From Alphaproteobacteria bacterium (GTDB taxonomy: Bacteria > Myxococcota_A > UBA796 > GCA-2862545), in contig JACKET010000015.1 in assembly GCA_020632875.1 (NCBI GenBank), positions 105,884 to 169,883 on the forward strand: a stretch of 64,000 bases of DNA, in the 5' to 3' direction. The notes beneath the pieces are model-generated. The model searched no databases, was not told the origin of the DNA, and saw nothing but the letters and a program-made list of their open reading frames with translations. Numbering within the stretch: the stretch's first letter is position 1; each line of letters opens with the position of its first letter. Position numbers and translations under genes: made by a program. Positions 1 to 7,368 of the stretch are shown here, piece after piece.

Positions 1-371
1 TCGAGCGCGATGCCGCAGCCCTTCACGAGGACCCCGTCCACCTTCTGCGCCGGCTCGACCTCCACCGCGGCGAGCGTGGGCTTCTCGCCCCCCTCGACCC
101 GCGGACCGGCGGCCATCACGATGGGCAGGATGGCCTCGGGCGACGGGAAGCTCACCGTGAACACGCCCGTGCGCACGGCGTTCCGCCACGTCGCGTGGCG
201 CGGCGTGCACACGAAGCCGAACCAGCTCTGCCAGCTCATCGGCATCGCGAGGTGTTTCGGCGCGAGGTCGTGGGACCCGTCCGCCTCCATCGTGCCGACG
301 AGCACGAGCGGGGCGACCATGTACACCTGGTCCCAGATGGGCTGGCGCACGTCGAGCTCGATGTAGGGCAT
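1..371 (-). CDS. Flavin reductase-like (FMN split-barrel) protein, 3' end off the window
   Basis: The first 123 or so residues of a minus-strand protein run off the left edge. It starts MPYIELDVRQP at an ATG with a GGAGG box 4-5 bases upstream. The stretch MVAPLVLVGTMEADG then HDLAPKHLAMP, followed by SWFGFVCTPRHATWRNAVRTG and FTVSFPSPE, is the usual opening of flavin reductase / DIM6-NTAB family proteins: a first strand with a Gly-Thr turn, a conserved Pro in the FMN-binding region, and a 'T...N....G.F.V..P' block. Members bind FMN and reduce flavins with NAD(P)H or act as flavoprotein oxidoreductases. The substrate cannot be told. It lies 46 bases downstream of the DUF2314 gene on the same strand and may share its transcript. 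Confidence 0.75.
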   Translation of the reverse strand, partial: MPYIELDVRQPIWDQVYMVAPLVLVGTMEADGSHDLAPKHLAMPMSWQSWFGFVCTPRHATWRNAVRTGVFTVSFPSPEAILPIVMAAGPRVEGGEKPTLAAVEVEPAQKVDGVLVKGCGIAL

Positions 372-417
372 CCGTCCTCCGGGGACGGCGGTTTTGCACG
401 ACGCGTGCCAGTCGGCG

Positions 418-1143
418 TCAGCCTCCGAGGAGGGCGACGCAGTCCGACCAGCCCATCGCGCGCGCGAGATCCAGCGCGGAGTCGCCGAGCGCATTCGGAA
501 CGGTGGGGTCGGCGCCGCGGGCGAGCAGCTCCCGGACCAGGGGCGTCGCACCGCCGAGCGCCATCGAATGGAGGAGGGTGAACCCGAGGTCGTCGGCCTG
601 GGACACCGCATCCGGCGCGCCGTCGAGGTACGCCTGGAGCGACGGGAGCATGTTGGCGGCCATCGGGTGCCCGTCGGCCGCCGAGGCCGGGAACAGGCGC
701 TCCCCCGCGGGGTCTCCGAAGTCCAGACCCCACGCCGCGTCGTGCGCGTCGCGGTCGGCGGGGCTCATCGTCGCGCGCATCGCGTTCACCGTGAACGCGC
801 CGTACGCGATGCCCTCGAGGGTGTAGATCCAGTCGCTGATCTCCCGGACCGGCAGGCTCACCGGATCGCCCTGAGCCACGGACCGCAGCGCATTCGGCTC
901 GTTCATCAGCGTCCCGTGGACCTCGCGGCCGTCGAAGAACACGTCCCCCACCCACATCTGCTCGACGTCCTCCCCTTCGTCGCTGAACGGGGCCTTGATC
1001 GCCGCGAGACCGAGGCCCGGCACGATGCGTCGCTGCTCCCAGTGCAGCTCACGCCAGAAGTACGGGAACGTCTCGCGCGCACGGGCCATCGCGGCCTGCA
1101 TCGCCTCGTCGAGACCCGCGTAGAACACCGGGGAATCCGCCAC
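418..1143 (-). CDS. DUF2314 domain protein with C-terminal ankyrin repeats
   Basis: About 241 residues. The N-terminal half has the DUF2314 signature: FWRELHWEQ, then AAIKAPFSD, QMWVGDVFFDG, HGTLMNEP and DPVSLPVREISDWIY. The last 75 residues (MLPSLQAYLDGA, then DDLGFTLLHSMALGG, LVRELLARGADPTVPN, GDSALDLARAMGW) form about two ankyrin repeats ending in a capping helix. I place the start at the GTG at 1143 because a GGAGG box sits 5 bases upstream; the GTG at 1149 overlaps that box. No signal peptide is seen, so it is probably cytoplasmic. DUF2314 has no established activity; ankyrin repeats imply protein binding. Confidence 0.8.
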   Translation of the reverse strand: MADSPVFYAGLDEAMQAAMARARETFPYFWRELHWEQRRIVPGLGLAAIKAPFSDEGEDVEQMWVGDVFFDGREVHGTLMNEPNALRSVAQGDPVSLPVREISDWIYTLEGIAYGAFTVNAMRATMSPADRDAHDAAWGLDFGDPAGERLFPASAADGHPMAANMLPSLQAYLDGAPDAVSQADDLGFTLLHSMALGGATPLVRELLARGADPTVPNALGDSALDLARAMGWSDCVALLGG

Positions 1144-1292
1144 GGTCACCTCCGCGCGGAGTCTACGCCAGGCCCCGGCACGCGGGGTCGCAACGTCTTG
1201 ACGGTCATGACGTTCAGTGGTGGTGAGTCCGTCGGGACGACGCCCGCTTGCGGGCGGTGGACGGCGGAATACTCGGGCGGCGGGAGGGAGCC

Positions 1293-1820
1293 ATGTCCGA
1301 CGCGCTCGAACGATCCGGTGGCGAATGCGAGCTGTGCGGCTCGAACGACGGTGTGGAGGCCGTGCCGGTCGCCCCGCGGCCCGACGCCATCGCCGCGTGC
1401 GCGACGTGCCGCGCGCAGCTCGCGGGCACCGCGCCCGACGCGAGCCACTGGCTGTGCCTGCAGGGCTCCGCGTGGAGCGAGGTCCCCGCCGTGCAGGTCG
1501 TGGCCTGGCGCATGCTCGGCCGGCTCGATGCGGGCTGGGCGCTCGAGCTGCGCGACCAGCTGTGGCTCGACGACGACACGCTCGCGTGGGCGAAAGATGC
1601 CGCGACCGGGCCCGCCGTCGTGGACTGCAACGGCACCCCCCTGGCCGACGGCGACACCGTGACGCTCGTGAAGGACCTCGACGTGAAGGGCGCCGGGTTC
1701 ACCGCGAAGCGCGGCACGGTCGTGAAGAACATCCGGCTCGGCGACGACCCCGGGCTCGTCGAAGGCCGCGTGAACAACACGTCCATCTACCTGAAGACCG
1801 AGTTCATCAAGCGCGCGTGA
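1293..1820 (+). CDS. phnA: PhnA family protein (zinc ribbon plus PhnA domain)
   Basis: 175 residues. The N-terminus has two CxxC pairs (Cys12/Cys15 in CELCG and Cys36/Cys39 in CATC), a zinc ribbon. The C-terminal 70 residues match the PhnA domain closely: VVDCNGTPLADGDTV, LVKDLDVKGAGFTAKRGTVV, KNIRLGDDPGLVEGRVN, then IYLKTEFIKRA. Despite the name, PhnA proteins are not firmly tied to phosphonate breakdown and no phn genes are nearby. ATG 1293 is chosen over upstream in-frame starts because a GGGAGGGAG box precedes it by 2 bases. It converges with the gene ending at 1825, with only 4 bases between stops. Confidence 0.9.
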   Translation: MSDALERSGGECELCGSNDGVEAVPVAPRPDAIAACATCRAQLAGTAPDASHWLCLQGSAWSEVPAVQVVAWRMLGRLDAGWALELRDQLWLDDDTLAWAKDAATGPAVVDCNGTPLADGDTVTLVKDLDVKGAGFTAKRGTVVKNIRLGDDPGLVEGRVNNTSIYLKTEFIKRA

Positions 1821-1824
1821 GGCC

Positions 1825-2640
1825 CTACGCCAGCGCGGTGTTCCGCAGCACGCCCTCGAGACCGCCCAGCGGCAGGCGGAGATCCGCGAGCCCATCGCCG
1901 GAGAGCCGCACCTGGTCGCCCTCTCCGTCCACGCGGAACCAGCCGTAGCCCCCGCCCCTCGGGAGCACGCGGTGCACGTCCGGCCCCAACACCGGCAGCA
2001 CGTCCTCCACGAGCCGCGCGAGCCACGCGTCCGGATCGCCCGGGAACACGAAGCTCTCCCCACCACACCGGAGCACGAGGGACTCCCCCCGCTCCAGCCG
2101 CACCGCCCCTTCGGCCTCGCGCCGCGGAGGTGCGGCAGGGATCGGGCCCAGCACGTCCGGCCCGCCCTCGACGGGCTTCCACGCCGCCCAGGCCATCGCC
2201 GCCGCCCGGCGGTCCTCGCGGAGCGCCTTCACGTCGAATCCATCCATGCCGAGCGCGACGAGCAGGCCCGCGAGCTGGCCGGCACACCGCAGCTGGCCCT
2301 CCACGAAGGGGCGAATCGCGACCCGACCGCTCGGGAGCCCGTCCCCGCCGAGCCGGACCCACTCGCCCTCGACGTCCATGCGCAGGTAGCCGTACTCGGT
2401 CGTGCGGCTCGCCACGGCGTGCCCGGTCTCGAGCAGCGGCACGAGCGCCTCGAGGCACACCTGGATCAGGGGGACGAGCGTGTCGTCCCATGCGAGCTCG
2501 AGGTCGTCGCTGCGGAGCTCCCAGCGGCCTTCGATGTCCCACGGGCGGGTGAGGTCCTCGGCGAGCTCGACGGCGCGCTGCAGGGCCACGTCGCTCGGGA
2601 GCGTCTCGTCACCGACGTGGACGTGGAAGTCGATCTGCAT
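1825..2640 (-). CDS. Hypothetical protein, 271 aa
   Basis: I do not recognise a family. The protein starts MQIDFHVHVGDETLPSD and is acidic and mostly soluble-looking, with no signal peptide or membrane segment. It has an internal two-fold resemblance: GYLRMDVEGEWVRLGGDGLP near residues 83-103 and GYGWFRVDGEGDQVRLSGDGL near residues 233-253 are clearly related, so it is probably a duplicated fold of about 120-130 residues per half. Both copies end in a short helix carrying leucines. Function unknown. Coding is supported by consistent third-position GC and the duplicated protein motif. Upstream lies the repeat-filled gene-free stretch. Confidence 0.7.
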   Translation of the reverse strand: MQIDFHVHVGDETLPSDVALQRAVELAEDLTRPWDIEGRWELRSDDLELAWDDTLVPLIQVCLEALVPLLETGHAVASRTTEYGYLRMDVEGEWVRLGGDGLPSGRVAIRPFVEGQLRCAGQLAGLLVALGMDGFDVKALREDRRAAAMAWAAWKPVEGGPDVLGPIPAAPPRREAEGAVRLERGESLVLRCGGESFVFPGDPDAWLARLVEDVLPVLGPDVHRVLPRGGGYGWFRVDGEGDQVRLSGDGLADLRLPLGGLEGVLRNTALA

Positions 2641-2761
2641 GAGGCCTCGGGGGATGGTGGACCGGACCGTGGACCGTCGGGGGCCGTGGACCGTGGACCG
2701 TGGGCCGTGGGCCGTCGGGAGCCGAGACGTATCGCGTTGGCGCCGACGCCCGCACCGCGTC

Positions 2762-2880
2762 GTCTACGACGAGTCGGGATCCCGCAGCCGACACCCACAG
2801 CGCAGCCGTCTCCGACGAGCCGGATTGCTGCTTCGAGCGCACATTCGGGCACGCGCACGCGCACGCGCACGCGCACGGGT
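2762..2880. repeat. 46-bp-period array 1 with GCACGC tract
   Basis: Units begin GTCTACGACGAG at 2762 and GTCTCCGACGAG at 2808, 46 bases apart. The unit core is GCCGGGATCCCGCAGCCGAC, with a 10-bp palindrome CGGGATCCCG at its centre (first unit has TCGGGATCC). The last unit changes into CCGGATTGCTGCTTCGAGCG, then CACATTCGGG and a run of GCACGC hexamers to about 2877. The same ending follows the two later arrays. Confidence 0.8.
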
Positions 2881-2890
2881 CGGGCTCGAA

Positions 2891-3110
2891 CGCCCTGCCG
2901 ATCCGGGGCTCTCCTGACCTCCTCGATCGCGACAGGCAGAGCCCGAAGGGTCCGGTTCCCCCACGCCCTGCCACAGCCACTCGACCCACCTGGGGAACCG
3001 GATCCTGGGACTGCCGGGTCTACCGACCGGCAAGGCCGCCGCAGGCGAGCCGCGCAGCGCGCTCCGCGCGCGGAGTAATGGGTAGACCGGACGCTCTCAC
3101 CCGCCATCCC
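2891..3110. repeat. 220-bp direct repeat, copy 1
   Basis: Begins CGCCCTGCCGATCCGGGGCT and is repeated almost base for base from 3371, 480 bases downstream. Shared blocks include CTCCTGACCTCCTCGATCGC, GGGTCCGGTTCCCCCACGCC and GGTCTACCGACC. Inside it GGTCTACC (about 3028) and GGTAGACC (about 3081) form an 8-bp inverted pair around a GCGC-rich loop. Confidence 0.85.
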
Positions 3111-3114
3111 CGTC

Positions 3115-3345
3115 CTCTACGACGAGCCGGGATCCCGCAGCCGACACCCGCAGCTCCGCGGTCTCCGACGAGCCGGGATCCCGCGGCCGACACCCGCAGC
3201 TCCGCCGTCTGCAACGAGCCGGGATCCCGCAGCCGACACCCGCAGCTCCGCCGTCTACGACGAGCCGGGATCCCGCAGCCGACACCCGCAACGGCGTCGT
3301 CTCCGACGGGCCGGATTGGAACTTCGAGCGTCACATTCGGGCACG
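3115..3345. repeat. 46-bp-period array 2 (five units)
   Basis: Unit starts fall at about 3115, 3161, 3207, 3253 and 3299, each 46 bases apart. Units read GTCTACGACGAGCCGGGATC then CCGCAGCCGACACCCGCAGC with few substitutions (CTCC, CTGC or CTAC after the GT). Each carries the CGGGATCCCG palindrome except the last, which turns into CCGGATTGGAACTTCGAGCG and then a GGGCAC hexamer run ending near 3362. There is no variable spacer between units. Confidence 0.9.
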
Positions 3346-3370
3346 GGCACGGGCACGGGCACGGATCGAG

Positions 3371-3590
3371 CGCCCTGCCGATCCGGGCTCTCCTGACCTC
3401 CTCGATCGCGACAGGCAGAGCCTGAAGGGTCCGGTTCCCCCACGCCCTGCCACAGCCACTCGACCGCCCGGGGAACCGGATCCTGGGACTGCCGGGTCTA
3501 CCGACCGCGCCGCAGGCGAGCCGCGCAGCATCGCGCAGCGCGCGGCCGATGGGTAGACCGGACGCTCACCGCCATCCCCATCGTCTACGA
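3371..3590. repeat. 220-bp direct repeat, copy 2
   Basis: Second copy of the unit at 2891. Differences are small: one G lost in GGGGCTC, CCTGAAGG for CCCGAAGG, and indels around CGCGCAGCATCGCGCAGC. It ends TGGGTAGACCGGACGCTC like copy 1. Copies 1 and 2 both sit directly after a hexamer tract and before a 46-bp array, so the whole module of about 480 bp has been duplicated in tandem. Confidence 0.85.
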
Positions 3591-3780
3591 CGAGCCAGGG
3601 TCCGGTTCTCACCCGCCATCCCCATCGTCTACGACGAGCCGGGATCCCGCAGCCGACACCCGCAGCTCCGCGGTCTACGACGAGGCGGGATCCCGCGGCC
3701 GACACCCGCGACGGCGTCGTCTCCGACGAGCCAGAATGCCACTTCGAGCGCACATTCGCGCACGGGCACGCGCACCGGTC
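3583..3780. repeat. 46-bp-period array 3 with hexamer tract
   Basis: Units start at 3627, 3673 and 3719 with the 46-base period; a degenerate unit precedes them at about 3581. The array ends with CGAGCCAGAATGCCACTTCG, then AGCGCACATTCGCGCACGGG and a short hexamer run, like arrays 1 and 2. The 220-bp unit does not follow this time. Confidence 0.8.
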
Positions 3781-3801
3781 GGGCCTCGAGCGCTCGCTCG
3801 G

Positions 3802-4012
3802 GGAGGCATCGCCCCCGGAACGCATCCTCCGCCGAGGCATCGGGGGTTCAACGCATCCTCGGGCCCCTTCGCGGGTCGACCAGCCGATCCGGCCGACGAG
3901 CGAAGGCCGAGAATTGTCGACCCGACTCCGCCCGGATGCCCCCGCGGAGCGTCCAGGATGCGTTGAACCCCCGATGCTTCCGGCGAGGATGCGTTTCCCA
4001 CCCGATGCCTCC
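3802..4012. repeat. Large inverted repeat, arms about 57 bp
   Basis: Left arm 3802-3858 and right arm 3955-4012 are reverse complements with small differences. The inner 23 bases are perfect: GCATCGGGGGTTCAACGCAT at 3836 continues to 3858 and is mirrored at 3955-3977. The outer parts share GGAGGCATCG and AACGCATCCTC. The loop of about 96 bases holds no gene. It could be a mobile-element remnant or a transcript-level structure ahead of the vWA gene. Confidence 0.85.
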
Positions 4013-4194
4013 CTTCACCTCGATCCCGTCTGCCGGGCGGATCCCGGATCGCGGAACCCACACTCCGGGAGAACGCCCTTCTACCGAACCGAATCCGCCC
4101 CCGCACTTCGCGCTCCACCGCCCACGATCCGCCCCCTGTGTAAGCCCGCGCCCGAGAACCCGTTGGCCAGGCGTCACCGGTTCGGAGGTTCCCG

Positions 4195-5556
4195 ATGCTC
4201 ACCCTGCTCCTGTCGCTCTCTTTCGCCGCCGAGAAGCCCGCCTGGGCACCCACCACGTTCACGCTGCCGAGCACGATCAACAAAATCCCGATCACGCGCA
4301 CCGAGATCGACGGCTGGATCCAGCGGAGCGCGGGCGCCGGGACCTACGGCTACGGCTACGACGACGGTGGCTACGAGCCCTCGGTCGCAGGCGGCGGGGC
4401 GAAGGGCTCGCGGCGCTACTCGGCGGTCCCGTCGATGGCACCGCCGCCGCCCCCCGCTCCGCCGAAGTCGAAGCCCGCAGAGGACTACGAGGGCGCCATC
4501 GGACGCGTCGCCCAGAACGACAGCCCGCTCAAGGCCGGGACGACCGACGACAATGCCGCGTTCGGCGAGTTCCTCGAGTTCCTCGCCACGTGGAAGGACA
4601 AGCCCGGCATCGCGGGGAACCACGTCGAGATGGACGTGACGAAGCACTCGGCCATCCAGGTGCGTGGCGCGGACGGCTCGCCGCTGCCCGGCGCGCGCGT
4701 CACGGTCTCGCAGGACGGCCGGCACGTGTGGAGCGGCACGACTTACGGCGACGGCCACGCGCCGTTCTTCCCCGATGTCGTGGGTGCGAAGGGCGGCGAC
4801 TTCCAGGTGCAGGTCACGCACGACTCCGTCGGCACCCGCACCGAGTGGGACGGCGCGAAGCCGCTCGTCCTGTCACTCGACGACACCGCGAAGCAGGTCG
4901 TCGACCTCGACGTGGTCTTCGTCATCGACACGACCGGCTCGATGTCGGACGAGATCGACCGCATCAAGCAGACGCTCCTGACCGTCACGGCGCAGGTGCA
5001 GGACCTCGATCGGCCCATCGACCTGCGGTACGGCGCGGTGCTCTACCGCGACCTCGGCGACGAGTACCTCACGCGCCACACGCCGCTCACGAAGGACCTG
5101 AAGGCCTTCGACCAGAAGCTCCAGGGCATCCAGGCGAACGGCGGCGGCGACGGTCCCGAGTCGTTCAACCAGGGCCTCGCCGTGGCGGTGGGCGAGATGG
5201 ACTGGCGCGAAGACGCCGCGAAGCTCGTCTTCCTCGTGGCCGACGCACCTCCGCACATGGACTACGAGAACGACGTGGACTACGCCCGCGTCTCGCAGAG
5301 CGCGCTGTCCCAGGGCATCCGCATCCACACGGTGGCGGCGTCCGGCCTCGACGACTTCGGCAGCCTCGTGTTCCGCCAGACCGCGCAGCTGACCCAGGGC
5401 CAGTTCATCTTCATCGAGTACGGCTCGACGGCGGCGAGCGCCGCGGACCACGGGGTCACGGGCCCCGTGCAGAGCAACAACCTCGACGCCATCCTGCTGC
5501 GCCAGATCACGCGCGAGGTCGAGGGCTGGGGCACCCGCCTCGTCGCGATGAAGTAG
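4195..5556 (+). CDS. Secreted von Willebrand factor A domain protein
   Basis: 453 residues. A short signal peptide (MLTLLLSLSFAAE) is followed by a Gly/Tyr- and Pro-rich linker to about residue 110. Residues 150-230 look like an Ig-like/carboxypeptidase-regulatory fold (HSAIQVRGADGSPLPGARVT). From about 238 there is a vWA domain: the metal-site motif VVFVIDTTGSMSDE has its first Asp at residue 245, a conserved NGGGDGPESF follows, then LVFLVADAPPHMD. It is closest to the bacterial type that measures RYGAVLYRD after the MIDAS. The start has GGAGG 7 bases upstream. Expected to act outside the cytoplasm in metal-dependent adhesion or assembly. It sits alone after the repeat stretch. Confidence 0.88.
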   Translation: MLTLLLSLSFAAEKPAWAPTTFTLPSTINKIPITRTEIDGWIQRSAGAGTYGYGYDDGGYEPSVAGGGAKGSRRYSAVPSMAPPPPPAPPKSKPAEDYEGAIGRVAQNDSPLKAGTTDDNAAFGEFLEFLATWKDKPGIAGNHVEMDVTKHSAIQVRGADGSPLPGARVTVSQDGRHVWSGTTYGDGHAPFFPDVVGAKGGDFQVQVTHDSVGTRTEWDGAKPLVLSLDDTAKQVVDLDVVFVIDTTGSMSDEIDRIKQTLLTVTAQVQDLDRPIDLRYGAVLYRDLGDEYLTRHTPLTKDLKAFDQKLQGIQANGGGDGPESFNQGLAVAVGEMDWREDAAKLVFLVADAPPHMDYENDVDYARVSQSALSQGIRIHTVAASGLDDFGSLVFRQTAQLTQGQFIFIEYGSTAASAADHGVTGPVQSNNLDAILLRQITREVEGWGTRLVAMK

Positions 5557-5573
5557 GCGACGAGGAAGCGACG

Positions 5574-6086
5574 CTACGCAGAACCACTCCAGCCCGTCAG
5601 CGCTTCCGCCAGCCGATTCACGAGGCCCGGTGCATTCGTGGCGAGGTGGTCGCGCACCTCGCGTAGGCGGTCGCGATGCAGCGTCATGAGCGTGCGCACG
5701 TCCTCCTTGTCTCGCGGACGGAAAGCGTCCAACTTCATCAGCACGAGGCCCGGGAGGGAGATGACGGGGATGTCGTCGGTGGCCGCGAGCTCGGTGTTCA
5801 GCGATGGGAACTCGGGCGGCACGCTCATGATGTCGGTGTGTCCGATGGCGACGAGGTCCTTGAGCTCTTCCCGGTACACGAGGAGCGGCGTCGTCATCTC
5901 GAATGCCTCCTCCCCGACCATGAAGTCCACATCCTTCGTCGCTCGTGGATGGCCGTGGACCCCGACGGCCAGCCCCCCGATCAGCGCATGGGGAACGCCG
6001 AGCTCGCGAAGGCGTCGAGAAACCTCGACGGCGTGATCGACGATCGAGCCCGCCACCACGTCGCGAAGGGCATCCACTGCGCTCAC
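5574..6086 (-). CDS. Nucleotidyltransferase-fold protein (AbiEii/MNT-like), partner of HigA-like gene
   Basis: 170 residues with an N-terminal nucleotidyltransferase core: LRELGVPHALIGGLAVGVHG gives the Gly-Gly of the fold (37-38), and RATKDVDFMV gives the D-x-D metal pair (Asp52, Asp54). Later parts (ISLPGLVLMKLDAFRPRDKEDVRTL) match the region seen in AbiEii-type and antitoxin-linked nucleotidyltransferases. The start is GTG at 6086, read from the GTGA that also contains the stop of the HTH gene, so the two are translationally coupled. Such proteins are often toxins that modify tRNA or proteins with nucleotides; that role is inference here. Confidence 0.82.
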   Translation of the reverse strand: MSAVDALRDVVAGSIVDHAVEVSRRLRELGVPHALIGGLAVGVHGHPRATKDVDFMVGEEAFEMTTPLLVYREELKDLVAIGHTDIMSVPPEFPSLNTELAATDDIPVISLPGLVLMKLDAFRPRDKEDVRTLMTLHRDRLREVRDHLATNAPGLVNRLAEALTGWSGSA

Positions 6087-6484
6087 GACGCATTCCCCAG
6101 GAGGGCCACGGCTCCGTTCTCGAGCCGCACGGTCCGGACCGTCGACGAAGTGGACTCGACGGGAGGGGCGGAGAGGAAGATCGCGCCCTCCGGCGTGAGC
6201 AACCAGTCTGGGTCGATCTCGGCGGGCTCGACCCCCTGGACGACGGAGGTGTCGCCCTCCAGGCGGGACGCGTCGTACTCCGCCTGCATCAGCAGGAACC
6301 AGCGCGCCGGAACCCCGAAGTACACACCGAGGCGCGCCGCCATCGCGGGGGTGACGGGCTGGTCGCCCGCGAGGAGTCGGCTCACCGTGCTGCGGTTCAC
6401 GCCCAGCCCGTTGGCGAGCTGATGGGCGTTGATGCCGAGTGGATCGAGGAATCGCCGACGGATGCGCGGACCGGGGTGTTCCAT
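6083..6484 (-). CDS. HigA-like XRE-family antitoxin/regulator
   Basis: 133 residues. MEHPGPRIRRRFLDPLGINA is the HigA-family N-terminus, and the helix-turn-helix follows: QLANGLGVNRSTVSRLLAGD. GVYFGVPARWFLLMQAEYD is the HigA C-terminal block of this domain. The remaining 60 residues (LEGDTSVVQGVEPAEID...) are an extra tail not typical of short HigA proteins. The ATG at 6484 has GGGAG 6 bases upstream. A perfect palindrome lies 12 bases further upstream, which fits autoregulation. The usual partner of HigA is a HigB RNase; here the coupled downstream gene is a nucleotidyltransferase. Confidence 0.85.
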   Translation of the reverse strand: MEHPGPRIRRRFLDPLGINAHQLANGLGVNRSTVSRLLAGDQPVTPAMAARLGVYFGVPARWFLLMQAEYDASRLEGDTSVVQGVEPAEIDPDWLLTPEGAIFLSAPPVESTSSTVRTVRLENGAVALLGNAS

Positions 6485-6496
6485 GCGTTCTCCCTG

Positions 6497-6517
6497 ATGT
6501 TGCGTATCACGCAACAT
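6497..6517 (-). promoter_or_regulatory. Palindromic operator upstream of the HigA-like gene
   Basis: A perfect 9-bp inverted repeat, ATGTTGCGT and ACGCAACAT, separated by 3 bases. It ends 12 bases before the HigA-like start codon and contains a GATACG segment that could serve as the -10 region. XRE/HigA proteins bind symmetric sites of this kind over their own promoter, so it is the likely self-regulation site. Confidence 0.8.
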
Positions 6518-6546
6518 GAACAGGTGTCGACGTTGCGCCGCGTGAA

Positions 6547-7368
6547 TCAACCGCCGATTTCGGCCGCCTCGACATACCGCCGCAGCTGCTCGACCCGGTG
6601 ACGCACCCGCAGCGTCCGCGCGACCTCCTGCGTCATCTTCGAGCAGGCGGGCGTCTCGACGTCGCGGTGCGCGAGCCACAGGCGCTGCGAGGCCTTCAGC
6701 AGTGCGGCTTCCTCTCGGCCCGAGGCCTTCAGGAGCTGCTGGTACGCCGTGTTGAGGTCGGCGTCGTACACGGCCTCGTCGCACAGCACGAATCCATCGT
6801 ACTTCCCGATCGCGTCGCTGTAGCAGTCGTCGGCAGGCGCGGTGACGGGCCGCGGCTCGCACAGGTCGTACGCCAGCTCGACCGCCCGGTCCCGCAGGAA
6901 CGCCGAGGCGTGCCCCGCATGGACCATCGGCCACATCGACCCGTCCCGCGTGTACACCCTCCCGAGCCACGCGAGCTCGGCGTCGCGGTGCGCGCGCCAC
7001 GCGGTCGTCACGTCGAGCGGGGCGTGCGCCTCGGTCGCCCGGGCCTCGAGCGCCGCGACGCGCGCGGACCAGGCGTCCATCCGGTCGCGGCCGCACAGGT
7101 TCAGGCCGGTCTGCGAAGGGTCGGCGTCGATGCACGTGGCATGCGCCTCCTCGATGTCCTGGAAGGCCGACCAGGGCGGGTGCTCCGCGAGGTTCGTCCC
7201 AGCGGAGACAGGCGCGTCGGGCACCTCGGGCTCGGCGACTCCGGAGGGCCCCGCCGGGGCAGGTGCTTCGGGAGGAGATGCCTCGGGAGCATTCTCGGCC
7301 GCCACGGGAGCGGGATCGGTGCCGGAACAGCCGAGGACGAAGACCAGCACCCATCCCGAAGGCGTCAT
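6547..7368 (-). CDS. Lipoprotein with LprI/DUF1311-like C-terminal domain
   Basis: 273 residues. A short lipoprotein signal ends at VFVLGC (Cys14), then a Pro/Ala/Glu-rich linker to about residue 65. The C-terminal 90 residues carry the LprI/DUF1311 pattern: LCDEAVYDADLNTAYQQLL, then LLKASQRLWLAHRDVETPAC. A second Cys-containing region (CEPRPVTAPADDC) precedes it. LprI-like domains occur in periplasmic lipoproteins, some of which inhibit lysozyme. Its ATG overlaps the stop of the MlaD gene by ATGA, so it is the last gene of the Mla-type operon; a role at the outer membrane with that system is inference. Confidence 0.82.
   Translation of the reverse strand: MTPSGWVLVFVLGCSGTDPAPVAAENAPEASPPEAPAPAGPSGVAEPEVPDAPVSAGTNLAEHPPWSAFQDIEEAHATCIDADPSQTGLNLCGRDRMDAWSARVAALEARATEAHAPLDVTTAWRAHRDAELAWLGRVYTRDGSMWPMVHAGHASAFLRDRAVELAYDLCEPRPVTAPADDCYSDAIGKYDGFVLCDEAVYDADLNTAYQQLLKASGREEAALLKASQRLWLAHRDVETPACSKMTQEVARTLRVRHRVEQLRRYVEAAEIGG

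Larger units (their letters stand above)
2641..4194. other. Gene-free stretch filled with compound repeats
   Basis: About 1.55 kb without a credible gene. Open frames here translate to the same peptide over and over (CGCRLRDPGSS-like), which is repeat DNA read as protein. The stretch opens with a short GGACCGTGG-type simple repeat (2657-2720), then holds three copies of a compound module (46-bp-period array, GCACGC/GGGCAC tract, and about 220 bp of unique-looking sequence in two of them), and closes with a large inverted repeat (3802-4012). Separate entries give the parts. Confidence 0.85.

Noticed and set aside
2466..3107. Several frames encoding Arg/Pro-rich peptides in the 3-kb repeats
   Set aside because: The translations repeat the same short peptide with the DNA period and differ between copies by frameshifts, as expected for non-coding repeats.
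3115..3345. CRISPR array
   Set aside because: The 46-bp units follow one another directly with near-identical sequence and no variable spacers, and no cas gene is near.
3675..4301. Minus-strand frame of about 208 aa with a signal-like start
   Set aside because: It lies partly antisense to the well-supported vWA gene and partly in the inverted repeat, with no ribosome site and no family pattern.
5574..6484. Ordinary HigBA toxin-antitoxin pair
   Set aside because: The partner gene has a nucleotidyltransferase core and no HigB RNase features, and it lies downstream of the HigA-like gene.
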